From Lachnospiraceae bacterium (GTDB lineage Bacteria > Bacillota > Clostridia > Lachnospirales > Lachnospiraceae), in assembly GCA_009774585.1 (NCBI GenBank), contig VSOA01000122.1, positions 1 through 10,293 of the forward strand: 10,293 nt of DNA, given 5' to 3'. Positions 1 through 8,651 of this stretch are shown one piece after another. The position numbers and the translations under genes were made by a program. The notes under the pieces were generated by a model. The model had not been told where the DNA came from and ran no database searches. It worked only from the letters and a program-made list of their open reading frames with translations. How positions within the stretch are numbered: the stretch's first letter is position 1; each line of letters starts with the position of its first letter.

Positions 1-195
1 GCATGGGATCTTTCCATGGACCAAGACGGCATTCGGTATTACAAAGGAGACCCGATCCGCGTTTTCAATGACGAAATGGGCGGCACATTTTATTCCTACT
101 GGGAGGGTACAGTGGATGTTACCATTGTGAGAGACCGCTTTGGATTGATTGCTGATGTGAAGGCACGGCGTGAGGTGGATGGCGCAAGACCATAA
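1..195 (+). CDS. C-terminal end of an unidentified protein (5' end outside window)
   Basis: An open frame enters from the left edge in frame 1 and runs 64 codons to a TAA at 193-195. The peptide begins AWDLSMDQDGIRYYKGDPIR and ends VKARREVDGARP. It contains short alternating hydrophobic and charged stretches, as in a beta-rich C-terminal domain, and no membrane segment or recognisable motif. I do not recognise the family. GC content is about 50% (98 of 195 bases by my count), clearly above the AT-rich operon on its right, and codons such as CGC, GGC and GTG are common. It is convergent with the helicase gene and is probably the resident gene flanking an inserted defence module. The downstream hairpin at 253-305 is its likely terminator. 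Coding status is reasonably sure because of the clean frame and codon bias; function is unknown. Confidence 0.6.
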   Translation, partial: AWDLSMDQDGIRYYKGDPIRVFNDEMGGTFYSYWEGTVDVTIVRDRFGLIADVKARREVDGARP

Positions 196-373
196 CATAT
201 CTCTAAAAAATTATCTGTTTAATGTTTTTCCATCAAGTAGCGAATCCGATAGAAACAATGAATACAAACGCTTGTTCAATTATTAAGCATTTGTATTCAT
301 TGTTTTTGCACACTTGATACACATGCACCCAATCGCAAAACTATACTGTCTTAAATACATGCTAAAGCAATCA
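196..373. other. Convergent intergenic region, island boundary
   Basis: This 178-base AT-rich gap separates the + strand gene end from the minus-strand operon end. Apart from the hairpin at 253-305, I see no open frame, tRNA or RNA gene in it. The composition changes sharply across it, from about 50% GC on the left to about one third GC on the right, so it marks a junction between sequences of different history. Confidence 0.6.
253..307. terminator. Long hairpin, probable bidirectional terminator
   Basis: A perfect 16-base inverted repeat (AAACAATGAATACAAA at 253-268, its complement at 290-305) is extended inward by four more pairs (GCTT 270-273 with AAGC 285-288). One position (269/289) is C-A in the + strand RNA but becomes a G-U wobble in the minus-strand RNA. 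The loop is 11 bases (274-284). A run of five T follows on the + strand (303-307); on the minus strand only three U precede CUAUC. It lies 57 bases after the + strand stop and 68 bases beyond the helicase stop, so it is placed to end both convergent transcripts. The U-run favours the + direction, whereas the uninterrupted stem favours the minus RNA. The stem is AT-rich and unusually long for an intrinsic terminator. Confidence 0.65.
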
Positions 374-3300
374 TCATAGGCTATTTCTAATTACAGAGTA
401 TGCATATGGCATAGAATTCACGATTATTTTATCAGAAATCGGAATTGCGCCATTAGGTATCATCCTATCATCAGTATTCCACATTGCAGGATGTACACAT
501 ATTTCCGTTTTTCTGCCTCCCTTTACGCCATAGATTTTATTACTTTCAAAAACAATATCAAAACCCGCCTCTTCTAAACTTGCCATTTCTTTTATTCCTT
601 TGATAAGTGCCACCTGCCTATCATAAGAAATTTGATCTGCCATTTTTTTGTTTTTACTCCAATCAAGCAACTGTTTGGCCAAATGTCTATCAAGTAAATT
701 TTGCACTCTCTGATTCCAATAGTGTTTTAAACAATCGTGACAAGCTGTTGCACAATGATTCTTACATTCCAAGACTTTGTATGTTTCTTCCATTAAGTCT
801 GAGATGCGCCCTGCAAGCATTGAACTATAACCAGCTCCACTCGACAAACTATCAAATAGGAAAATATCCACGCATACCTTGTCATGCGCATATCTTAATC
901 GATATCCACCTTTCAAATCGTTGAATTCGACATCTAACAATTGTCCAGCAGCCAAGACCATTGCCTCAGAAAGTGTCTGTGCGGCACTTTTTATCCACAA
1001 AGCATTCGGTTCTGTATTAACCTTTTTAGGATTCAAACTTATTTCAATCAAAATCATATCTGTCAAAAAACTATGACCCAAAAATGCATTTGTAATACTA
1101 CTGTCAGGGTGAGTGCAACGAGTTCTCACTCTCGGATGCCTGTATGGCGGTCGTATTTTCTGCAACCCAAATCTGTCATCTCCTGGAACAGCAGCTCCAC
1201 AATCTTCGCATACTGTAAAGCCCATTCCCTCAGGTCCCTGATTAAGTATTGTAAGTGGCTGGTCAGTCAAACGTCCATATCTTACCAATGCATAATCACT
1301 CGATTGTTTCATTTCACTATCTTTTATCGGTGATGCATAGCTCGGCAATTCAGCATATGACATCTCTGCTTCTGCCTCAGCTTCTCGTATACTGCTTCCA
1401 TCTATCGGAGCAAATCCCCAAGGTTTAATAACATGTTGATACTTTATACTTTCCTGTAAACAGAACGGACATGTCTTGCTTGGGTCTTCATATCCGACCC
1501 AATTACAAGCCGTATTTTCACAATAAAACAATGACCTATAATACTCTTTGCTCTCAAAATATTTTCTTGCCGGATGCTCTTTATCTTCATCCTTAAATTT
1601 TGAATGGAAATTATAAATACCGCCTGACTTGTATGTCTTCTTATTTACCACAATCAACCGCCCTGGTGCATATTCGCTGATTGCCATATCTAATGCTCTG
1701 TCTGGTTCTTGTTCAACTTTACTTCCTTTGCTATCTTCAATACTAAAACCAACAACATTTCTCGGGAATGAATAAGTCGGGAATATGCCTTCTTCCAGAA
1801 AGACATCTAATAATTTCTTTTCATTGTCATTTGAGTCATAGTAATCATCCTTAAAAGCATCTACCTTTTCTGATAATACTTTCACAGCGGCTATGAATTC
1901 CTGTTTCTGCCCATCTATAAATTTCCGTTTCGATTTTGGAACCAAAGATTTAATTTCGTTGTCAGTAAATATTTTTGCTTGTACAAAAGCCAAAAATTCA
2001 TCTCGGTACAGATTAAAAAATTCAATGATACCTACTGTATTTGCTGCAGTACCATATTTATCAAGAAATTCCGACACATAAATAACATTCAAATGTCGAT
2101 ATACCAGTTTTCGATTATCGGTATCTATCGACGGATGACGTGGTTCCCCTGCTATTATTTTTTGTGGATTATTGAAGTAATAACTGTCATGCGGTCCATT
2201 ATCTGTATATGTAATAATTGTTGATATTGCAGAACCTCTTCTTCCCGCACGTCCAGCTCTCTGTTGATAATTCTCACGCATAGGCGGAATATTTCTCAAT
2301 CCCACAGCAGTTAATGAACCTATATCAATACCAACCTCCATCGTAGTCGTACAACTAAGGACGTCAACCGGCCCCTTATCATCTATATAGACATTCTGGA
2401 ACCTTAACTCATACTCTTCTGTAGTAGACCACATATCAATCCTTTGATCCTTGTGGGAAAGCTGTGCAGTATGTTCTTCCGTATTTATTCTAGTCAGAAG
2501 TGCATCTTTCTTTCCTGCAACAGCATCAAGAATAGGCTGTCTCCAAAACTCTAATCCTTCAAACTCGTTTTTCGTCATGATTTCCGGCGTTCCTTCACAA
2601 CACCAAACACATTTATACCAAAGAGTATATGGAAATACACGACCACAAGCAGGACATTTATACCAAGTACGTTCGGAATCAAAATTTAAGGTGATAACTT
2701 GTGGATTCAAGAACAATCTATCATTTTCATCCTTACCTTTTTGCATAAACTTACACAAACCCTTATAAATTAATTTCTGCTTATCCTGCTCTATTCCATT
2801 TGCTTTTAATAGTTTTTCGAAACGTATAGGAAGTTTCCCGTCAATTTCAATACCAAAACGAGGAATATTGGTGAGACTTCTTCTAACATTTCTATTTATA
2901 TCGTAGTCATATGCATAGCTATCTGTCAAAATTTCAGCACACCATGCCGCAAATAACCCAAAGAACTGTTCTTCACTAATCCCTGTCTCATCTCTGTCAA
3001 GATCATCCAAAACCTCATCTAGCAAAGTTCCATTACATGGTTCTATCCAACACAGACCTAAATCCGTAAAAGACCTGAAATTACTACACAATATCTTAAG
3101 CAAATATCTTGAATACAGCTCTGGCACTGTCGCAAATCGCTGCTTCTTCAAATCCTCATAATTGATTTTCCGATTTCTTCTTCCACCTCTCTGCGCCTGT
3201 CTATTAATAACATCCTTCATCTCCTGAAGATGGTCATGCAAGTCCTTTTCATCCTCACCATAAAAGAATCTTAACTTATTATCCAAGGCAACTTTCAAGA

Positions 3301-5635
3301 ACGCAACATATAGCAAATCCATGCTGGCTTCATGATCCGTGTCGTCTGCCCATTTTTGGAGTTCTTTCGCAGAAACTGTCAAAGCTTTTCTCATTGCATC
3401 TTCATCTGCAACAGATGTAAGTTCTTTTGCCAATGTGGCCGCACGCTGCCTGCTGTCTGAAAATAATAATACCTTTCTTCCCGCATTTGGTGTAAATTCC
3501 AGTTTCTCGGGATCAGTAATCATTGGAGGTTGAATCATCAACTGTTCTGAAACAAGGTGAAAGAACGGTTCATTTCCCTTTGTTGAGAAATCAGTTGTAT
3601 GTAAATGCATTTTCCCACATCGAGGACAGGTCGAAAAAGTATATACATTGGGAGAATCCTTCGGGCTTTTCAATGTAAATGCAACATGCGTATACTGCGG
3701 TTCTCCTGCGTGCTCATCATCCATTTCCAACCGCCCAGCAATAGAATTCAACCATCCTGTCTTAACATCTTTTTTAGATTTATATTGTGCATTGTTAGGA
3801 ACTATATAATAATGTATCTCTTTAAAAGTTTTATCAGTGACAATCCCCTTTTTATTCCATACAAAACGAGCTTGCGGTTCATCTTCGTCAATGTATCCCT
3901 TCAAAAACAAGGCTCCACAAGTTCTATCGTTCAATAATTCATAAATTTTCCCACCACATTTACATACATCGTCATGGTTGCCAATGTATATCTTACCTAA
4001 GGGTATATCTGACGTATGATGTTTCTCAGAACAATTTGGATTAGCGCACGCATAAATCCCTCTAATTCCCCGAAACATCATATGCAATCTTGATGGAAAT
4101 AAAACCTGACCCTCTTTATTTTTTGCCATCGGAGCTATTGACAGCAATACGCTTACTGCCTTTTGCGCAATTTCTTCCGAAACTTTTGGGAAAACATTTG
4201 AAGCAAGCTTTTCAAAAGAAACTGTCTTGCCACGACAATTTTCCATGATTTTCAATAATGGTTTGAGCTTTATCAATTCTGAATATAACCACTGCTCAAC
4301 CTCTTCTTCTTTTGAAAAACCACACTTATTTGTGTCCAAATTGACAAGTTCTCCAAATTTTTTTATCGCTTCCAGTCTATTCTCTGAATGCAAAGAATCA
4401 ATGTCGAACACAGCTATTTTCTCTGATTTCACATCATAACTATGCTCATACTGTATTTTTTCACGCTCTCCTGTAATTATTTGAATTTCATGCAATTCCG
4501 GATTATCAACAGCAGTCAGATCACAGATAAATTTCTCTACTTTTGCATTTTCATTCTGAGGAATACTTGCACTCGTTAATATAAATTGTAATTTTTCTCG
4601 CTTAACGCCCAGTTTATGCAAAAAGCGTCTTATCAGCAACGCAACTTCTCCACCAGAAGCGCCTCTATACATATGAGCTTCGTCAATAATAAACAATAAT
4701 TTATTATTTTCATCTTGTTCAAGCCATTTCTTTGTGTCTTCCCAAATACTCTGCTCTTCCTGCCTCATAAGCATATATTCAAGCATGGAATAGTTTGTAA
4801 TCAGGATATCTGGTGTATTTTCTTGCATTTCAAATCTGGTTATCATCTCAGCATCACAGTTATCTGTCACATGCTTACCTTCGAGCAAACCATCTATGAA
4901 CTTCTCCATATCATTCTTTGCCGGAAATTTACCCATCTTCTTCAATTGATTTACTGTCTCTTCATCACGCGCAATTAAATTTGAACGCAAAGTATCAGAA
5001 AGAGCTTTATCCTGCTCTCTCCTAAGTTCACCTGCGTATGGAGTTCTACCGGTATACATACCAAATTGAGGCCGTCTAAAAACCCCTGTATATTCTGTAA
5101 ACATATCATAAAACGATGATGTTCCTATCATACGACGTAATCTTCCCAACTGGTCAGATACAAGAGCATTCATAGGATACAGCATCATAGCCCGAACCCC
5201 ACGCTGGTTCCATGAAGACGGACTACTCTTTGCTTCATTTACAAGCTTTGTTATCATTGGCCACATAAAACATTCTGTTTTTCCGGAGCCTGTACCTGTC
5301 GCAACAAACAATTCACAATGTTTATAAAAGCCTTCCAGCGCCTGAATCTGATGAACATATGGGCTCTTGTATACACCCATATGACGATCAATCATCTGCT
5401 TTAGTATTGCTTTTATGTTTACCGGAATTTCCGCATTTTCGATACCATTTTGAAGAACTTTATATGCTGGATTCGCCTCAATATATGGTTCTTTCCACAT
5501 TACACCTTGCGCTTCCAATTCCGTTCTACACAATTTTCGCAATTCATCATTCTTTCCGAAATATGCCGTTTCGACATAGTCAATTAATCTCTGTTTTAAG
5601 GCTTCGTGCGTATTTTCAATACTATATTCATCCAT
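374..5635 (-). CDS. druE: DruE-like giant DEAH-box helicase with DUF1998/MZB domain
   Basis: A 1753-residue superfamily 2 ATPase, the presumed DNA-translocating motor of a Druantia-type phage defence system. Motifs read directly: Q-like motif YVHQIQAL (93-100); Walker A ATGTGSGKT (112-120, Lys119); motif Ia YPMNALVSDQ (153-162); TPDILITNYSMLEYML (274-289); DEAH box IIDEAH (316-321); motif III TSAS (354-357, SAS instead of the usual SAT); motif IV region KVLLFSDSRQR (721-731); motif V around TTTMEVGIDIGS (1096-1107); motif VI QQRAGRAGRRG (1124-1134). Cysteine clusters lie at 530/535/558/560 (with 573), 670/673, 994/997/1009/1012, 1372/1377/1389/1392 and 1476/1479. A C-terminal MZB-type cluster (C1624, C1628, C1632, C1635) follows FLFDSLSSGAGYS. 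Helicase plus DUF1998 also occurs in MrfA/YprA (about 750 residues), but this size and context fit DruE, which I recall as roughly 1,800-2,100 residues. The ATG directly abuts the preceding TAA and has a good Shine-Dalgarno. Superfamily is certain; DruE is likely. Confidence 0.82.
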   Translation of the reverse strand: MDEYSIENTHEALKQRLIDYVETAYFGKNDELRKLCRTELEAQGVMWKEPYIEANPAYKVLQNGIENAEIPVNIKAILKQMIDRHMGVYKSPYVHQIQALEGFYKHCELFVATGTGSGKTECFMWPMITKLVNEAKSSPSSWNQRGVRAMMLYPMNALVSDQLGRLRRMIGTSSFYDMFTEYTGVFRRPQFGMYTGRTPYAGELRREQDKALSDTLRSNLIARDEETVNQLKKMGKFPAKNDMEKFIDGLLEGKHVTDNCDAEMITRFEMQENTPDILITNYSMLEYMLMRQEEQSIWEDTKKWLEQDENNKLLFIIDEAHMYRGASGGEVALLIRRFLHKLGVKREKLQFILTSASIPQNENAKVEKFICDLTAVDNPELHEIQIITGEREKIQYEHSYDVKSEKIAVFDIDSLHSENRLEAIKKFGELVNLDTNKCGFSKEEEVEQWLYSELIKLKPLLKIMENCRGKTVSFEKLASNVFPKVSEEIAQKAVSVLLSIAPMAKNKEGQVLFPSRLHMMFRGIRGIYACANPNCSEKHHTSDIPLGKIYIGNHDDVCKCGGKIYELLNDRTCGALFLKGYIDEDEPQARFVWNKKGIVTDKTFKEIHYYIVPNNAQYKSKKDVKTGWLNSIAGRLEMDDEHAGEPQYTHVAFTLKSPKDSPNVYTFSTCPRCGKMHLHTTDFSTKGNEPFFHLVSEQLMIQPPMITDPEKLEFTPNAGRKVLLFSDSRQRAATLAKELTSVADEDAMRKALTVSAKELQKWADDTDHEASMDLLYVAFLKVALDNKLRFFYGEDEKDLHDHLQEMKDVINRQAQRGGRRNRKINYEDLKKQRFATVPELYSRYLLKILCSNFRSFTDLGLCWIEPCNGTLLDEVLDDLDRDETGISEEQFFGLFAAWCAEILTDSYAYDYDINRNVRRSLTNIPRFGIEIDGKLPIRFEKLLKANGIEQDKQKLIYKGLCKFMQKGKDENDRLFLNPQVITLNFDSERTWYKCPACGRVFPYTLWYKCVWCCEGTPEIMTKNEFEGLEFWRQPILDAVAGKKDALLTRINTEEHTAQLSHKDQRIDMWSTTEEYELRFQNVYIDDKGPVDVLSCTTTMEVGIDIGSLTAVGLRNIPPMRENYQQRAGRAGRRGSAISTIITYTDNGPHDSYYFNNPQKIIAGEPRHPSIDTDNRKLVYRHLNVIYVSEFLDKYGTAANTVGIIEFFNLYRDEFLAFVQAKIFTDNEIKSLVPKSKRKFIDGQKQEFIAAVKVLSEKVDAFKDDYYDSNDNEKKLLDVFLEEGIFPTYSFPRNVVGFSIEDSKGSKVEQEPDRALDMAISEYAPGRLIVVNKKTYKSGGIYNFHSKFKDEDKEHPARKYFESKEYYRSLFYCENTACNWVGYEDPSKTCPFCLQESIKYQHVIKPWGFAPIDGSSIREAEAEAEMSYAELPSYASPIKDSEMKQSSDYALVRYGRLTDQPLTILNQGPEGMGFTVCEDCGAAVPGDDRFGLQKIRPPYRHPRVRTRCTHPDSSITNAFLGHSFLTDMILIEISLNPKKVNTEPNALWIKSAAQTLSEAMVLAAGQLLDVEFNDLKGGYRLRYAHDKVCVDIFLFDSLSSGAGYSSMLAGRISDLMEETYKVLECKNHCATACHDCLKHYWNQRVQNLLDRHLAKQLLDWSKNKKMADQISYDRQVALIKGIKEMASLEEAGFDIVFESNKIYGVKGGRKTEICVHPAMWNTDDRMIPNGAIPISDKIIVNSMPYAYSVIRNSL

Positions 5636-6658
5636 TTAGTTCTTCTCCTTAAGATCAATACCTAAACCATCTATAATCATACTTTTTATATCTTCCCATA
5701 TAAATTCAGGCACAACATAATTATATTTATCGTCCATTGAATTTAATGGCCAACAATATGTATCGATTAGCACTTGTTCTCTTAACGGCAAACCACAATA
5801 TAAATTCAAAAGATATACTGAATCTCTTTTTTCATATGTTGCTTGCATTGCATTTCCAACCTTTTTACGAAGCGCCAATAATACTCTTCTTTCTTCCTTC
5901 CATTCTGCCAGTACATTTGTAATCGGTGCATTCTTGTATATATCATTTTCTTTTTTTATCAAATGATATTCATGTAAACCCTTGTAAAGCGTCAGTCTTG
6001 CCAGAATACTTTTTTCATTACATGGAACTGCATTCGTCCACGATTGATAGGGTGGTCTTTTACTGAATGGGTTAAAGAACTCAAATGCTTCTATGTTATG
6101 GCATTCATTCCATGATGCGCCCACATATATCCAGTCGATATAATCATTAATATCAATCTTATTCTCCAAACCTCTATTCTCAGTCTCATGTTTCTTTCGG
6201 ACAACTCTGGTTATCCCAACATATTCTGTCCTACCTATTTCTTCTGACAAGCCAGTTATTCTATCATAATCGTCTGTACAATAGTTTTTTTCATATGCTG
6301 GCAACCCAATATTCCGTGACTCATCAACTTCCAATAACTCTCTGGCTGCTAACATCTTATCCCTTAATTCTCGAATTAGTTCATCGTCATCAACTGGATT
6401 CTTCAAGTCTCTGAATATCCACCTTTTGCTCACAGGAAATGCCTCCGACATAATAACCAATAATTCTTTTATCCTGCCCAACACATATGCCTTGCTCTTT
6501 CTATCATGCTTCTGAGTTGTTTCATCCATAACGACATATCTCATCCAATGACATAAAGCAGAGTAAATAATTCTTCCAGCATAATTAGACTGTGTTTCGC
6601 CAGCATATTGTTCTATTTGCATGTCCTGCGCCATTTTAACTAACGCATTATTCTCCAT
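5636..6658 (-). CDS. Unknown accessory protein of the Druantia-like operon (DruD position)
   Basis: A 340-residue soluble protein, mostly helical, with no signal peptide or membrane segment. I do not recognise a named domain. Conserved-looking parts are an N-terminal helix QSNYAGRIIYSALCHWMRY (23-41) and an aromatic core WIYVGASWNECHNIEAFEFF (176-195) followed by NPFSKRPPY (196-204). A helical, basic stretch EWKEERRVLLALRKKVGNAM lies at 252-271. No catalytic motif of a nuclease, ATPase or methyltransferase is visible. The frame could also open at GTG 6664 (two extra residues). I chose ATG 6658 because the only upstream purine core (AGG, 6668-6670) lies 9 bases before it but just 3 bases before the GTG. 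It begins 10 bases after the coiled-coil gene and its TAA abuts the helicase ATG. By order and size it is a candidate DruD. It is probably a partner of the helicase, but that is context only. Confidence 0.75.
   Translation of the reverse strand: MENNALVKMAQDMQIEQYAGETQSNYAGRIIYSALCHWMRYVVMDETTQKHDRKSKAYVLGRIKELLVIMSEAFPVSKRWIFRDLKNPVDDDELIRELRDKMLAARELLEVDESRNIGLPAYEKNYCTDDYDRITGLSEEIGRTEYVGITRVVRKKHETENRGLENKIDINDYIDWIYVGASWNECHNIEAFEFFNPFSKRPPYQSWTNAVPCNEKSILARLTLYKGLHEYHLIKKENDIYKNAPITNVLAEWKEERRVLLALRKKVGNAMQATYEKRDSVYLLNLYCGLPLREQVLIDTYCWPLNSMDDKYNYVVPEFIWEDIKSMIIDGLGIDLKEKN
5644..5650 (-). promoter_or_regulatory. Shine-Dalgarno of the helicase gene
   Basis: AAGGAGA on the minus strand, 8 bases before ATG 5635. 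It lies inside the last codons of the 340-residue gene, so the helicase is translated in a coupled fashion and its start is fixed at 5635. Confidence 0.8.
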
Positions 6659-6668
6659 AATCACTTAC

Positions 6669-8651
6669 CTATTCAATCGAAATTGTTATTCCGCTCTTAT
6701 TTAAGACATCTCTTAGGTTTTCATCCTCAGAACAAATTTCACACCCATTAATAATGCCTTTCTGTATAATTTCTCCCAGCACAGTTCCATCTATAAGTGC
6801 ATAATACAATTGCAGTAAGTTACTATATTCGATAGCTGCTGATTTCTTTATGTAATTATTCATTACCAATCTACTAAATGTCTTTATATATATATCCTGA
6901 CTTTTCTTCATGTCCAATTTTGGAATAAATGGTTTCAAATCATGGTTGCCAATCAGAAGATAGTCATCTACAGGAAAGTGAAGTTCATTTTCAGCATCTA
7001 TTACAATCGCATAGTTCATCATCCCCTTAGACATCATTTTTAGGTTCTTCAGAGCTGATACAGAAAAGAACAAATACTTTCTTTTACAAAGTTCACAGAT
7101 TCTCGCAAAAAGAATTTCATTATAATTGTCTAATACACCTTTAATGCATATTACTTGAGATTCACTTTCATTAATAGTATCAGCAAGTGTCCTCAAATTC
7201 TCTTTTTCTGAGCCAATATTAATCGTCAACGGTGAACTTGCATCCTGCAAAGCAGCAAGTGCCTCAGATAAATAGTTACATACTTTATCCGCTGCAATTA
7301 CTCCCATTCCATTTAAAACAGCCGCCAGAACCGCTCCGGCAATTTCCGTTTCATTATCAAAATGAAGCGATATATTAGCCTTATAGTCCTCGAAGAAATC
7401 TGATATAGATGTAACATCTGCACCATATTCTGCATTGTCAGAAAACTCCTTTGCCGATATTACAACAACATCCGAGGTATTTGCGATAGTCAAAGGTATA
7501 CTTGTATTATCCCTAGAGCTCTCGTATCCTAATTTTTGAAATATAAGCGAATCTATCCTTTTATCAATAATTCTCTGCTCAAATGAATCAAAATATTTTT
7601 CTTCAATTGCTTCTAATTTCTGAATATGACTATCAAGATCCACCCTTTTTTTCTCAAGTTCATATACTCGCAGATCCAACGCTTTTTTCTTTTCAGTTAA
7701 TTCTGACACTTGTTCTCTTAGCGATTCCAATTCATTGGTCAACATCTCCTCAGAAGTTCTTAGCTGTTCATGGTACTGCTCCTCTAATTCCACTCTCCTT
7801 TTTTCTGCTTCTGTTTCAAGTAATGACAATAATTTCCGATGCTTTTCCTCAGCTTCAGATAAGGCATTTTCTCTTTGCATATCATCTGCTGCTTTTCTTG
7901 CTTCAAGTCTTCTTTCATACTCAGAAAACCATTCCTTTTCACGTCTCTCCCTTTCCGTCTCCGTTATATTTTCATATTTATATATCTTTTGTTCGGCGGC
8001 ATTCAATTTATCTTGAATTTCTTTGTACAATCTACTTTTTTCTTCGATCCGCCTTCTCAAACCACGTTCTTGCTGTTTAAAGTCTAAAGATAATCTTTTC
8101 TCCTGCTCTGCTAATGCATCTTGGATTTCTGCCTTGTGTTTTGCTTCACATTCCTTTGCTTGACGGATATTTTCTATCTCCAGTTCTATGCTTTGACGAG
8201 TTTCTTCTTCAATCGTAATCCCCTGCAATTTAAGAAAAACAAAGAACAAATCAACTGATATGTCTGTAACAGAAACATCCAAAAATTTAAAATACAAATC
8301 TGCTACAGCTCTTGCATTATATTCTTTTATATCATCTATACTAATAGACGGATCCATACATTTCGATATTGCCTCAATAAAATTTTTTCGATATCCTTCT
8401 AATTGAGTTACAATGGCTGCTCTAAATGGCTCTTCTCCCTTTTTATATAATTTAAACGCAATTTCCGGCAAATTTTTTTGTACTAATGCAGATTTCTTTT
8501 CCAATCTACCTAATGTTTTTGTATATTTTGCATATCGTTTGTTCTTTATCGTTTCCAAAAAAATCATAAGATCTGCATTTTTACAAACAATATTTATTTC
8601 TTCTTCATTAAAAAGATCCAATAACTGATAATTAATATCAATTTTGCTCAT
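6669..8651 (-). CDS. Coiled-coil protein with possible degenerate ATPase-like C-terminus (DruC position)
   Basis: A 660-residue soluble protein. Residues 1-150 are a mixed helical N-terminal domain. About 150-355 is a long, highly charged coiled coil rich in E, K, R and Q (for example ETERERREKEWFSEYERRLE, 231-250). Residues 360-660 form a globular domain. Within it, AGAVLAAVLNGMGVIAADK (438-456) and SQVICIKGVLDNYNEILFAR (498-517), followed by NYAIVIDAENE (546-556), sit where Walker A, Walker B and sensor strands of an AAA+ protein would be, but no GxxxxGKS/T is present. The family is not recognised. The frame is open to ATG 8696, which would overlap the upstream gene by 49 bases. I chose ATG 8651, which overlaps the upstream TGA as ATGA and has GGAGGA 9 bases upstream. 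By order and size it is a candidate DruC, likely a scaffold or oligomerising subunit (inference). Confidence 0.78.
   Translation of the reverse strand: MSKIDINYQLLDLFNEEEINIVCKNADLMIFLETIKNKRYAKYTKTLGRLEKKSALVQKNLPEIAFKLYKKGEEPFRAAIVTQLEGYRKNFIEAISKCMDPSISIDDIKEYNARAVADLYFKFLDVSVTDISVDLFFVFLKLQGITIEEETRQSIELEIENIRQAKECEAKHKAEIQDALAEQEKRLSLDFKQQERGLRRRIEEKSRLYKEIQDKLNAAEQKIYKYENITETERERREKEWFSEYERRLEARKAADDMQRENALSEAEEKHRKLLSLLETEAEKRRVELEEQYHEQLRTSEEMLTNELESLREQVSELTEKKKALDLRVYELEKKRVDLDSHIQKLEAIEEKYFDSFEQRIIDKRIDSLIFQKLGYESSRDNTSIPLTIANTSDVVVISAKEFSDNAEYGADVTSISDFFEDYKANISLHFDNETEIAGAVLAAVLNGMGVIAADKVCNYLSEALAALQDASSPLTINIGSEKENLRTLADTINESESQVICIKGVLDNYNEILFARICELCKRKYLFFSVSALKNLKMMSKGMMNYAIVIDAENELHFPVDDYLLIGNHDLKPFIPKLDMKKSQDIYIKTFSRLVMNNYIKKSAAIEYSNLLQLYYALIDGTVLGEIIQKGIINGCEICSEDENLRDVLNKSGITISIE

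Noticed and set aside
253..305. Inverted repeat as insertion-sequence ends or a CRISPR repeat
   Set aside because: Both arms sit 21 bases apart with no transposase between them and there is only one copy in the window; a hairpin terminator is simpler.
314..347. TTGATA (314-319) and TATACT (342-347) as a + strand promoter
   Set aside because: The spacer is 22 bases, too long for a sigma-A promoter, and no + strand gene follows; it would point into the helicase antisense.
374..5635. DISARM DrmA/DrmB, Dpd helicase or MrfA-type repair helicase
   Set aside because: In DISARM the helicase and DUF1998 parts are, as I recall, on separate proteins alongside a PLD protein and a methylase. MrfA is far smaller and not in such an operon. 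Not fully excluded without a profile search.
6659..6664. GTG at 6664 as start of the 340-residue protein
   Set aside because: The purine core AGG is only 3 bases upstream of it, versus 9 bases for the ATG at 6658.
607..8628. Short + strand open frames opposite the operon genes (60-165 codons)
   Set aside because: They lie antisense to long genes with clear motifs or coupling, lack good ribosome sites, and show low-complexity compositions expected of shadow frames.
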